Assembly (NCBI GenBank): GCA_002342805.1
Contig: DDQW01000016.1
Location: forward strand, 2,274-12,362
Reading direction: 5' to 3'
DNA length: 10,089 nt
Source: Clostridiales bacterium UBA2432
Lineage (GTDB): Bacteria > Bacillota > Clostridia > Lachnospirales > Vallitaleaceae
Shown here: one piece after another, positions 1 through 7,411 of the stretch
Layout: each line of letters begins with the position of its first letter
Numbering within the stretch: position 1 is the stretch's first letter
Made by a program: the position numbers and the translations under genes
The notes under the pieces: generated by a model
What the model was told of the DNA's origin: nothing
Seen by the model: only the letters and a program-made list of their open reading frames with translations
The model's database searches: none

Positions 1-35
1 GGTTGTTGCGTCAACTATTTTATTGAGAGAGAGTA

Positions 36-191
36 TTATTTCTCTACAAGCCATTGAATCGCCGACTCAAGATTACGATTACAAAATGCCCAGTCATGTG
101 TTCCTTCTACTTCTTTATATGAAACTGGTATATTCTCTTGGCTTAAAAAATTATGAAAGTCACGGTTTTGTTCAAGTAGAAAGTCATCCTT
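36..191 (-). pseudogene. C-terminal remnant of an esterase (alpha/beta hydrolase, EstA/esterase D-like)
   Basis: Reading the minus strand from 191 gives 51 codons and a TAA stop at 38-36. The peptide starts KDDFLLEQNRDF and contains EGTHDWAFCNRNLE, ending in AIQWLVEK. This matches the C-terminal end of tributyrin-esterase/S-formylglutathione-hydrolase-like esterases, where GTHDW carries the active-site histidine and the upstream (E/D)DFLL block carries the active-site aspartate. Such proteins normally run to about 250-280 residues; the nucleophile-elbow part is absent. The frame contains no ATG, GTG or TTG codon and is closed by a TGA at 194-192, inside the last codons of the upstream permease, so it cannot be translated by itself. 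It overlaps the permease stop by a few bases in another frame. The best reading is a gene remnant left after a deletion. Members of this family often remove acetyl or feruloyl groups from plant polysaccharides, which would fit the locus, but the specificity of the lost gene is unknown. Confidence 0.8.
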
Positions 192-1071
192 TCACGCCAC
201 CAAGTACAATTCCTTTTACAAAATATTTTTGTAGGAATGGGTATACCATAATAATGGGTAAAGATCCCAAGAATATTTGTGAGGCACGTAATGTTCGATC
301 CGAAATTGTGGCAAGTTCAGCAATCTCTTCTCGTGTCATCATACTATAAGAACGTTGAACAATAATTGTCTGAATATAACTTTGTAATGGATAATTATCT
401 GGATTATTCATATAAAGTAGCCCATCAAACCAACTGTTCCAATGAAACACGAGTGCAAATAACAATAAAGTTGCTAATGCTGGTTTGGATAAAGGTACAT
501 ATATACTCCATAATGATTTCCAATGTCCCGCACCGTCTATAAAGGCTGCTTCGGATAATTCTTTAGGAATCTCTCGAAAAAAATTAAGCAATAAGATGAC
601 ACTAAAGACAGGAACAGCCGTTGGTAAAATTAATGAAAACATATTATCAAGTAAGCCGACTTCTTTAACCAACATATATGTTGGGATCAGCCCCCCATTA
701 AATAACATGGTAATAAAGAAAACCCACACATAAAAAGAACGTGCTCTAAATGTTGTTTTGTCTAAGGATAAGGGATAAGCAACTAAAATAGTTAATACCA
801 TATTGATAGCACCACCAATTACAATACGTTCAACAGATGTAACCATTGATTTCCAAAATGCTGCACGTTTTGCTACATAGGTATATGAATTAAGGGAAAA
901 GTCTCTTGGCCAAAAAGTCACCTGTCCCGTTGCAGCTGTAGCACTCGAACTAAAAGAAACCGCCAAAATATGTACCAGTGGAATTATACATAATGCAGCC
1001 ATAGTAATCAAAAATACAGTATTTACAATAGTAAATGTATCTATTCCGTTTTTATTTTTATGTATTTTCAT
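184..1071 (-). CDS. Carbohydrate ABC transporter permease, LplC/YtcP (UgpE/MalG) type
   Basis: This is an inner-membrane subunit of a CUT1-family sugar importer. It forms the translocation channel with the other permease (1082-1984). The protein has 295 residues, the usual size, with hydrophobic segments near residues 17-38, 82-102, 112-131, 143-163, 196-216 and 266-281. The cytoplasmic EAA loop that docks the ATPase is visible at about residues 174-193 (EAAFIDGAGHWKSLWSIYVP). The C-terminus (GIVLGGVKG) is the normal ending for this family, so the protein appears complete. The start at 1071 is preferred over the in-frame ATG at 1116. It has an AGGAGG 6 nt upstream, gives the usual MKxxxx hydrophilic lead-in, and avoids a 35-bp overlap with the upstream gene. 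Spacing to the upstream permease is 10 nt, so the two are co-transcribed and probably translationally coupled. The gene ends directly against an esterase remnant. The exact sugar transported cannot be read from the sequence. Confidence 0.93.
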   Translation of the reverse strand: MKIHKNKNGIDTFTIVNTVFLITMAALCIIPLVHILAVSFSSSATAATGQVTFWPRDFSLNSYTYVAKRAAFWKSMVTSVERIVIGGAINMVLTILVAYPLSLDKTTFRARSFYVWVFFITMLFNGGLIPTYMLVKEVGLLDNMFSLILPTAVPVFSVILLLNFFREIPKELSEAAFIDGAGHWKSLWSIYVPLSKPALATLLLFALVFHWNSWFDGLLYMNNPDNYPLQSYIQTIIVQRSYSMMTREEIAELATISDRTLRASQIFLGSLPIIMVYPFLQKYFVKGIVLGGVKG

Positions 1072-1077
1072 AACAAG

Positions 1078-1083
1078 CCTCCT
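1078..1083 (-). promoter_or_regulatory. Ribosome binding site that fixes the start of the second permease
   Basis: AGGAGG on the minus strand lies 6 nt before the ATG at 1071-1069. Its first two bases overlap the TAG stop of the upstream permease (1084-1082). This arrangement suggests translational coupling and argues against the longer in-frame start at 1116. Confidence 0.85.
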
Positions 1084-1984
1084 AAAACAAACGATAATCT
1101 GCAAAACGACGGGCAAGATAATATGATGAAGATATCATAATAAAAGCCACTAGGGATTTAAATAATCCTACAGCTGTAGCAACACCATATTGTGCATCCA
1201 ATAGACCTATGCGATAAACAAAGGTATCAATAATATCTCCACTTTCATACACAGGCGGACTATATAGATTAAAGATTTGGTCAAAGCCGGCATTTAATAT
1301 ATTACCCATACTAAGTACCATTAAAAGGACTATGACAACACGCATTCCCGGTAAAGTAACGTGTAAAATTTGCTTCCATCTATTGGCGCCATCTATTTGC
1401 GCCGCTTCATACAAGTTAGGATCAATACCAGTTATTGCAGCCAAGTAGATAATCGTTCCATATCCAAACTCTTTCCACGTCTCCGTTGCTATCATCACAA
1501 TAGGAAACCAATTGTTATCCCCTAAAAAGAAGATTGGTTCCATATTTAAAGCTTTAAATAGATTCCCAACAATACCATTAGAAGGCGATAACATATCAAT
1601 GAATATTCCTCCAAGCACAACCCATGATAAAAAATGGGGTAAATATATAGCTGTTTGTATGCCCTTTTTTAATCCTGTGCTTCTAACTTCATTTATCAGT
1701 ATTGCTATAATAATCGGGACCAATAATCCAAATAATATTTTCATCATTGCAATAAAAATCGTATTATATACCACTTCATAAAAGTTTGGTAGCTGAACTA
1801 CATATCTAAAATTATCTAATCCAATCCATTTTTGTTCTCCAAACAAACCCTTTGCCGGAATAAATTTTTGAAAGGCAATAACAATTCCGGCCATAGGAAT
1901 ATAGTTAAAAATCAGAACAACAATAAATCCTGGCAAAATCATTAAATGCAAAGGAATCTCTCGTCTTAGTTTTTTGCTTATCAT
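1082..1984 (-). CDS. Carbohydrate ABC transporter permease, LplB/YteP (UgpA/MalF) type
   Basis: This is the first membrane subunit of the CUT1-type oligosaccharide importer. The protein has 300 residues, with hydrophobic segments around residues 12-33, 71-98, 112-133, 161-184, 212-231 and 268-290. The EAA loop is at about residues 193-212 (EAAQIDGANRWKQILHVTLP), where it should contact the ATPase. The N-terminal stretch (REIPLHLMILPGFIVVLIFNYIPMAG) and the C-terminal FADYRLF are typical of the LplB group, which serves complex plant or host glycans in Firmicutes. The start ATG at 1984 has AAAGGAG about 8 nt upstream. It lies 75 nt after the binding-protein gene, across an intercistronic hairpin, and 10 nt before the next permease. 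No frameshift or missing motif is seen. The family assignment is firm; the substrate is inferred only from the neighbouring enzymes. Confidence 0.94.
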   Translation of the reverse strand: MISKKLRREIPLHLMILPGFIVVLIFNYIPMAGIVIAFQKFIPAKGLFGEQKWIGLDNFRYVVQLPNFYEVVYNTIFIAMMKILFGLLVPIIIAILINEVRSTGLKKGIQTAIYLPHFLSWVVLGGIFIDMLSPSNGIVGNLFKALNMEPIFFLGDNNWFPIVMIATETWKEFGYGTIIYLAAITGIDPNLYEAAQIDGANRWKQILHVTLPGMRVVIVLLMVLSMGNILNAGFDQIFNLYSPPVYESGDIIDTFVYRIGLLDAQYGVATAVGLFKSLVAFIMISSSYYLARRFADYRLF

Positions 1985-2014
1985 ATTATTAACTCCTTTA
2001 TTTTCTCATATACA

Positions 2015-2049
2015 TGTACAAGAGAGACCAGCTAAGCCCCTCTTGTACA
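2015..2049 (-). promoter_or_regulatory. Intercistronic hairpin between binding-protein and permease genes
   Basis: The arms TGTACAAGAG and CTCTTGTACA (2049-2040 and 2024-2015 on the minus strand) are perfectly complementary over 10 bp, with a 15-nt loop. No U-run follows, so it is not a classical terminator. Its place between a binding-protein gene and its permease genes fits an RNA element that protects the upstream mRNA 3' end or partly blocks transcription. This would yield more binding protein than permease. The role is inferred from position and analogy; the structure itself is seen directly. Confidence 0.7.
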
Positions 2050-2059
2050 ATCATAACAA

Positions 2060-3799
2060 TTAATCTAATGAATCATACCAGGCATTTACTTCATCCGTAA
2101 TTGCTTGACCACCAAGATTATACCAGTTTTCCACGAATTCATCGTATGCTTCAATTGGTGATTCACCCATAATAATTTTTACAAATTCTTCTACTTCCAT
2201 CTTCTGTAAAGTACTGAGCTTTTCAGTCATTGTATCTGTTGGAGCGCCAACAAATTTTTCCCGTATTAATTGATCATTTTCCAAATACTCAGATAGGACA
2301 CCAAAGGCCCCATCTTCTCCATATATACGTTCCCAACCCCATTGTGATGTATCTCCACTTTCAAACGCTTCAATATTTTCTTGAATAACTTTGGGTTCAC
2401 CCGTTAACTGACTAAAATCTCCACTCTTCCTTGCATTCTCAATTTCAATAAAGGCATCATGATTTTTGAATGGTGGAAATGGTGTTACCGGTGAAAACTT
2501 CCAAACCCCTACACCTCCATTTTCAACCGGCATGTAGTATTTGTTAAAATCATTCGTTTCTCCCCAGTTTAACTCCATATGCAAGTTACACATTTTCACT
2601 AAAGCCTCAGGATATTCAAAGTCCTTGCTTACTGCAAAATATCGGGATGATGTGAAGGCAAGGGGAACTTTTGCAGTCTCACCCTCTAATGCAACGATAG
2701 GGTATGCTGTCCAATCCGCCTCAGGATCATTATTATAGTTATTAATTAAGGGCCACATTGGATTCCATTGTGCACCATATTCTACACCATACATTCCGGC
2801 AACAATATTTTCAGATACCTTTCCACCATCTTTGATTCCAAACTCTCGGTCTAAGTAACCTTTCTTATACATATCCGCTAATACTTCTAATGCATCTTTT
2901 ACTTCTGGCAGGACGCTTCCATAAACTAAGTCTCCCTGATCATCTTCAACCCAAATATTTGGATATGCGCCATATCCTGAAAAAAATCCTTCAAGCCCCA
3001 TAGCCCCGCCATAAAGCTCTTTTGTAATTGCCAAACCTAATGTATCATCAACACCGTTACCATCAGGATCTTGTGTGGCAAATGCTTCGATAACAACTAA
3101 CAAGTCTTCCATAGTTTTCGGAACGTCTAAACCTAAGTTATCTAACCAATCTTTTCGAATCCACAAATATTGTGTTGTTTCTACCATAGATACCATGTCC
3201 GGTATTGCCATGAGTTTCCCATCAAATGTTACTGAATTTAAGAGGCCGTCGCCTTCTTGAGTATAAACATCTTTTAATAAATCTGAGCCGTACTCTTCAT
3301 AATAAGGCGTCATATCCATAATCATATCTGATTCTGCCAATTGCTTTAATTGTGACGGATTTACAAGAATGACATCTGGCAATTCACCTGACGCCAAAGT
3401 CACATTGAGCTTTTGAACAAATGCATCCGATGTTTCGTTGCCTTTTACAATCCAATCATAAGATACATCAATACCTAAAGTATCTCTATATGCATCTAGC
3501 CAACGATTATCTTCAACTGTTTCACCAGGTGTTTTCGGAAGAATATTACTTGCAAGGTCATCATCAATACCACGCACAAAACTTATCTCAATTCCATCAA
3601 CATATTTTCCGTTTTCATCAACATTTGATGTTACCTCATTTGTATCCGTTGAGCTTCCATTTGAACTAGTTTCTTGCTCACTATTATTGTTGCTTTGTTC
3701 TGAATCACCATTGCCAGTTCCACACGCTGATAATGTTCCTATCAACAAACTAAACACACACAACAGTCCTAACACTTTGTACCATACTTTACTTTTCAT
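2060..3799 (-). CDS. Extracellular sugar-binding lipoprotein of an ABC importer, LplA-like
   Basis: This solute-binding protein is anchored to the outer face of the membrane and delivers oligosaccharides to the two downstream permeases. The protein has 579 residues. A lipoprotein signal peptide covers residues 1-25 with lipobox LSAC, lipidated at Cys26. A Ser/Asn/Glu-rich linker follows (about 27-62), then a large type-1 binding-protein body. Residues 244-252 (DPDGNGVDD) form an Asp-rich loop resembling a calcium-binding loop, common in LplA-like proteins. The length, longer than the roughly 400-450 residues of MalE-type proteins, also fits LplA/YtcQ. The start at 3799 is preferred to an in-frame ATG at 3814: GGGAGG lies 5 nt upstream of 3799, and the longer start would place that site inside the gene. 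It is the first gene of the transporter operon, preceded by a promoter with candidate regulator sites. The ligand is probably a plant-wall oligosaccharide, inferred from the GH43 neighbour. Confidence 0.93.
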   Translation of the reverse strand: MKSKVWYKVLGLLCVFSLLIGTLSACGTGNGDSEQSNNNSEQETSSNGSSTDTNEVTSNVDENGKYVDGIEISFVRGIDDDLASNILPKTPGETVEDNRWLDAYRDTLGIDVSYDWIVKGNETSDAFVQKLNVTLASGELPDVILVNPSQLKQLAESDMIMDMTPYYEEYGSDLLKDVYTQEGDGLLNSVTFDGKLMAIPDMVSMVETTQYLWIRKDWLDNLGLDVPKTMEDLLVVIEAFATQDPDGNGVDDTLGLAITKELYGGAMGLEGFFSGYGAYPNIWVEDDQGDLVYGSVLPEVKDALEVLADMYKKGYLDREFGIKDGGKVSENIVAGMYGVEYGAQWNPMWPLINNYNNDPEADWTAYPIVALEGETAKVPLAFTSSRYFAVSKDFEYPEALVKMCNLHMELNWGETNDFNKYYMPVENGGVGVWKFSPVTPFPPFKNHDAFIEIENARKSGDFSQLTGEPKVIQENIEAFESGDTSQWGWERIYGEDGAFGVLSEYLENDQLIREKFVGAPTDTMTEKLSTLQKMEVEEFVKIIMGESPIEAYDEFVENWYNLGGQAITDEVNAWYDSLD

Positions 3800-3804
3800 A
3801 AAAA

Positions 3805-3810
3805 CCTCCC
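3805..3810 (-). promoter_or_regulatory. Ribosome binding site of the binding-protein gene
   Basis: GGGAGG on the minus strand stands 5 nt before the ATG at 3799-3797. It decides between two in-frame ATGs, because the upstream one (3814) would put this site inside the coding region. Confidence 0.85.
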
Positions 3811-3838
3811 ACATATGATATTATTTTGTCACAAGAAA

Positions 3839-3867
3839 ATTATACCTTTATCCATGCAAGTATATCC
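3839..3867 (-). promoter_or_regulatory. Promoter of the transporter operon, weak -35
   Basis: A perfect TATAAT -10 box lies at 3844-3839, about 40 nt before the start codon. The hexamer 17 bp upstream (GGATAT, 3867-3862) is a poor match to TTGACA, and there is no TG extension before the -10. A good -10 with a poor -35 is typical of promoters that need an activator. The likely candidate is the AraC-type response regulator encoded just upstream. The -10 is seen directly; the start point and activator dependence are inferred. Confidence 0.6.
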
Positions 3868-3878
3868 ATATTCAAGTT

Positions 3879-3964
3879 TTTACATACTTTACAATCATTG
3901 ATACAATTTGATATAATCCTTGGTTTGTCTTGTGCAAATATTGACATTATTTACTACTTTTTAC
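3879..3964 (-). promoter_or_regulatory. Candidate response-regulator binding region: three short direct-repeat pairs
   Basis: Upstream of the weak promoter are three pairs of same-direction repeats, each about one helical turn apart. They are TGTAAA at 3884-3879 and 3893-3888 (9 bp apart), TATCAA at 3903-3898 and 3913-3908 (10 bp apart), and GTAAA at 3954-3950 and 3964-3960 (10 bp apart). AraC-family proteins carry two helix-turn-helix units and often bind direct repeats with this spacing. The region is very AT-rich, so chance repeats are possible. Confidence 0.4.
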
Positions 3965-3973
3965 ATTTTCACA

Positions 3974-5650
3974 TTAACGAAGATTAATTATTTGTTCATA
4001 ATATTCTTGAGGAGTTAATTCAGTCATCTTCTTGAAAAATCGGGTAAATGAACCCGGATTACTATATCCTACACGTTCTCCAAGCTCATGAATTCTCACA
4101 TTTCCCGATTTCATAATCTCGATAACTTTTCTAATTCGCACTTTATCAATATATTCTGACAAGTTTTCACCGGTTTTTTGCTTATAAAATCGTGAAAGGT
4201 AGGATGGATTCAGGTAAATATATTCGGAAATTCGAACCAAGGAAAGGTCTTCATTTAAATGATTTTCTATAAATACTTGGATTTTTGATATGATCCGTTC
4301 ATCTCTATGGATACTCTCTTGGAAGCATACTTCAAATACTTCATGGCTTATATCAAGTAAGTATTGAGCTGCCTCAAGCCATGAAGCAAATAAATCCATG
4401 CGCATAAGTTTGTTCTGACCTATTCTAAAAGCTAGTTTTTCATTAATTTGGCGCTCATTAATAAATCGCAATATATTAAGAGAGCACTCATAGTAGATTT
4501 CTATGGCTTTTGAGTGGTTCATACTTTTTATGTTTTTGAAGACATTTAATAATGCATTTAGTTTCTCAAAATATTGTTCTCTATTTCCTGTATGAAAGCA
4601 ATTTGACATCCACGTTAATCGCGAGTCCTGTGTTAAATACGGAGCAAATTCGCCTTCGTCCCGGCCAATGGATAGGACTCTGTTCATTGATTGATCACTT
4701 ATATATTTTTCAAGTTCTGCATCGGTCATCATTAGGTCGATTTGTTGACGATCAAGCGCACTATATAATCGTTGTAGATAATGGTATCCATCGCTAATAT
4801 TATCCCATGTAAATTCTCTTTCACTAATCAAAAAATTGACGGACATGTGTAAGGTTTCTTTAAGTGATGATTGGACAAGTTCGAACACACCTTTCAAAAA
4901 AGCAATAAGATCTTGTTGTGTCTCATCACGATTTTGTTTGGGTTGCACAAACATATAAAAATTATGTTTATCATCCATAATAATCATAGATGCAACTTTC
5001 ATCCATATACTATGTTCTATTTTTTGCTTAATTGTATATAATTTTTCCACGTACTGCATATATGATAATTTACAACTTATTTCAGACGGAATAATCATGA
5101 CAAGTAAAACTTTTTTCTGAATATCAAGCGGGATGTCCAACTCTTTAAATATATCTCCTCCATCATTTGTTATATTTCCTAATAGCACTTGATTGAGATA
5201 GTCTTTTTGAAAAAGTGCTTTTGCTAAATTGATATGCTCTTTAGCCTCATGAAGAAATATCTCAACTTTATTATTTTTTTCAATTTCTTTTATTGCCTCT
5301 CTAACAGCATATATAACTTTATCCGGATCTTCAGATTTCAAAATATAACCTACGTCTTTAATCTGTAAGGCATTATATATATAATCAAACTTTTCATGAC
5401 CAGTTAAAAAAATCACTTTACAAAACGGCCATTTACTATGGATTTTCTCAAGCAATTCAATTCCATCCATTTCCGGCATCATAATATCTGATAATACGAT
5501 ATCGATCCGTGTCCGAGATAACCAATCAATAGCTTCTTGAGCCGAATAAGCTTTGTATATATCCATGTCCAAGTCTTGAATTGACATGAATATTTCGTAC
5601 AATCCATTAACAATTATTTCTTCATCATCTACAATGAGTAATCTATACAT
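3974..5650 (-). CDS. Response regulator with receiver and AraC-type DNA-binding domain, YesN-like
   Basis: This cytoplasmic transcription regulator is the partner of the histidine kinase encoded just upstream. The protein has 558 residues. An N-terminal receiver domain (about 1-122) has the acidic pair D8/D9, the phospho-acceptor D55 in LSDIMMPEMDG, T83 in FLTGH and the conserved K105 in YILKS. A long middle region (about 125-450) has no motif I recognise and is typical of YesN-type regulators. The C-terminus (about 453-558) is an AraC/XylS domain with two helix-turn-helix units, including LVRISEYIYLNPSYLSRFYK and IHELGERVGYSNPGSFTRFFK. The ATG at 5650 overlaps the kinase's end by 8 bp (GATGTATAG), with GGGGAG about 7 nt before it, so translation is probably coupled. 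By position it should activate the transporter promoter that follows. No terminator is seen between it and that operon. Confidence 0.95.
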   Translation of the reverse strand: MYRLLIVDDEEIIVNGLYEIFMSIQDLDMDIYKAYSAQEAIDWLSRTRIDIVLSDIMMPEMDGIELLEKIHSKWPFCKVIFLTGHEKFDYIYNALQIKDVGYILKSEDPDKVIYAVREAIKEIEKNNKVEIFLHEAKEHINLAKALFQKDYLNQVLLGNITNDGGDIFKELDIPLDIQKKVLLVMIIPSEISCKLSYMQYVEKLYTIKQKIEHSIWMKVASMIIMDDKHNFYMFVQPKQNRDETQQDLIAFLKGVFELVQSSLKETLHMSVNFLISEREFTWDNISDGYHYLQRLYSALDRQQIDLMMTDAELEKYISDQSMNRVLSIGRDEGEFAPYLTQDSRLTWMSNCFHTGNREQYFEKLNALLNVFKNIKSMNHSKAIEIYYECSLNILRFINERQINEKLAFRIGQNKLMRMDLFASWLEAAQYLLDISHEVFEVCFQESIHRDERIISKIQVFIENHLNEDLSLVRISEYIYLNPSYLSRFYKQKTGENLSEYIDKVRIRKVIEIMKSGNVRIHELGERVGYSNPGSFTRFFKKMTELTPQEYYEQIINLR

Positions 5651-7400
5651 CTTTACACTCCCCTTCGAAAGATTCTATTGTTTGAATCTTAAGCTCTACA
5701 TATAATCCACCTAACATACTCCGCCTCACACTAACACCAAATTTTTCACCATACATCATTCGAACTCTATGATTAACATTAATTAATCCTGATATTTCCT
5801 CAGCAATTTCTGCTTGACTTAGTTTTTTATTTAAATGATTAATTTTCTCTTCTGTCAGTGTATCTCCGTTATCTTCTACTGAAATGACAAGCTCTCCATT
5901 CCCACCCATTAGTTGAATGCGAATTTCTCCTGATTTCTTTTTTTCAACCGCATGTTCAAAAGCATTTTCAATAATCGGTTGTACAATTAGTCTAGGTACT
6001 TTCAACTTTTTGTATGCTTGTGGTACTTCTTGGAATAAAACATTTAATCTTTTAGAAAACCGCATTTTTTGAATATCCACATACACCCGTGCATGTTGAA
6101 TCTCTTCCTCAAGTGTTATGGTATCAGCTCCATTTTTCGTTACAAAGCGAAAGTACTCTCCTAAATACTTAGTGAATAATATGAGATTTTCATCCTGAAT
6201 TCTAGCCATTGTATTTATGAGAAAAAAACTATTATATAAAAAGTGAGGATTAATCTGTGACTGCAATTGTTTTAATTCAGCTCTTTGTGTCATGATTTTT
6301 TGCTTATATACTTGATCAATAAGTTGACTTATTCTTTGTACCATCTGATTAAATCTTTTGTATATATATCCAAATTCGTCATTGACACTATGACTGATTA
6401 CAACGTCCATATTTCCCTTTTCAACTTTTTTAAATGCCTGAACTAACTTTGACATAGGCTCATGTATATACTTATATGTTGATAGTGAATAAACCACAAA
6501 TATTAGTAAAGATGTCCCACTAAAAATCCAAAACCATGCATAGATCTTATTCAACGGTTGCATTACTATTTTATCCGGCATATATTTAATCAGTGTCATT
6601 TTTAAAAATTCAGACTTTGCATATGCCGTATAATATTTTTCGTTATTGTGCTCAACGGTCAAGGTATCAACATTATTTTTGTCATCAATGATTGCATTAA
6701 TAACACTATTTGAAACCAAGGGGAGAAAATTATTTGTCTCATTAATTAGACGATTTTCGAAAATTTGATAAATTAAAACAACTCCACTTTCTTCATTTCT
6801 ATTTAATACCTCTAGCTTTTCAACAAGCTTATCACGGTCCAGTTTAATAACAATTGAAAAGGGATTCGAAGTATTTTTTTTAATTCGCTCATCATAGGTT
6901 GTCATATATAGAGCATCATCATAGACAATAAATTGGGCCCCTTCAATATCTTCTGATATTCGTATATTTTCATATTCTTCTTTGTCTAAATCAATAATTC
7001 CATTATTGGCTGATATCGTTTTTGAAATAGGCTCAATATGTGCTGTAACGTCTTCTATGTAATCACTACTATTTCTTATTGTTAACAACCGTTTTTGTAG
7101 TTGCAGCATTCTTTGCTGACTTTCATATAAATTCATGATCTCCGATAATATAGCTAGACGATTGATGTTTTCATCACCAAGACAATCGTATTGAAGCATT
7201 TTCATGCTTCGAATGTCGTTTTCAATGTCTTCTAAATAGAAGACAACTTGGCTACTCATTGATTCAGCAATTTCATTTTTGATAGCCTCTACGCCCCATC
7301 GGTTCATAAAAATACCGAGCAAATAAATCGGAATAATAATGATAAGAAATGTTCTTAAAAGACGGCCAAAAATTGTCTGGTGTAAATTTTTGTTCCACAT
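5643..7400 (-). CDS. Membrane sensor histidine kinase, YesM-like (HisKA_7TM-free, His_kinase/HATPase_c type)
   Basis: This kinase senses an outside signal and phosphorylates the AraC-type regulator encoded next. The protein has 585 residues. Transmembrane segment 1 spans about 13-32 and segment 2 about 286-307. They enclose a large extracytoplasmic sensor region of about 250 residues, as in Cache-type sensors of this family. A HAMP domain follows (about 308-360, with HEPMSKLVQAFKKVEKGNMD), then a coiled linker. The family-specific phospho-acceptor is H386 in QSQINPHFLYNSF. The ATPase domain has the N box IIENAFEHAV (N479), the G1 box VEDNGD (D510, G512) and a diverged G2 region, SGLINVNHRVRMMYG. 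The ATG at 7400 has AAGGGGG about 6-7 nt upstream and lies 11 nt after the GH43 stop. Being in one operon with a glycosidase, it probably senses a related sugar or a binding-protein complex; the ligand itself cannot be read from the sequence. Confidence 0.95.
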   Translation of the reverse strand: MWNKNLHQTIFGRLLRTFLIIIIPIYLLGIFMNRWGVEAIKNEIAESMSSQVVFYLEDIENDIRSMKMLQYDCLGDENINRLAILSEIMNLYESQQRMLQLQKRLLTIRNSSDYIEDVTAHIEPISKTISANNGIIDLDKEEYENIRISEDIEGAQFIVYDDALYMTTYDERIKKNTSNPFSIVIKLDRDKLVEKLEVLNRNEESGVVLIYQIFENRLINETNNFLPLVSNSVINAIIDDKNNVDTLTVEHNNEKYYTAYAKSEFLKMTLIKYMPDKIVMQPLNKIYAWFWIFSGTSLLIFVVYSLSTYKYIHEPMSKLVQAFKKVEKGNMDVVISHSVNDEFGYIYKRFNQMVQRISQLIDQVYKQKIMTQRAELKQLQSQINPHFLYNSFFLINTMARIQDENLILFTKYLGEYFRFVTKNGADTITLEEEIQHARVYVDIQKMRFSKRLNVLFQEVPQAYKKLKVPRLIVQPIIENAFEHAVEKKKSGEIRIQLMGGNGELVISVEDNGDTLTEEKINHLNKKLSQAEIAEEISGLINVNHRVRMMYGEKFGVSVRRSMLGGLYVELKIQTIESFEGECKDV

Positions 7401-7411
7401 AAGTATCCCCC

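Noticed and set aside
1..35. Possible terminator after the esterase remnant (GTTG/CAAC symmetry)
   Set aside because: Only a 4-bp stem is visible and the region is cut by the window edge; no U-run can be seen.
144..188. 14-codon minus-strand frame overlapping the permease stop (MTFYLNKTVTFIIF)
   Set aside because: It arises in a third frame over the esterase remnant, resembles nothing I recognise and has only a weak AAAGG before it.
184..195. Frameshift or readthrough joining the permease to the esterase tail
   Set aside because: The permease ends with the normal family C-terminus and the junction GTG AAA GGA TGA is not a convincing slippery site, so a deliberate fusion protein is unlikely.
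23..349. 108-codon plus-strand frame at the left end
   Set aside because: It lies opposite the esterase remnant and the permease 3' end, has no ribosome binding site and no recognisable protein pattern; the minus-strand readings explain the bases.
3421..3669. His/Gln-rich plus-strand frame of 82 codons
   Set aside because: It is the antisense of the Ser/Asn/Asp-rich N-terminal part of the binding protein; the skewed composition follows from that.
3800..3973. Catabolite-control (cre) site near the transporter promoter
   Set aside because: I found no sequence with the needed central CG and flanking symmetry here or in the 8951-9040 promoter region.
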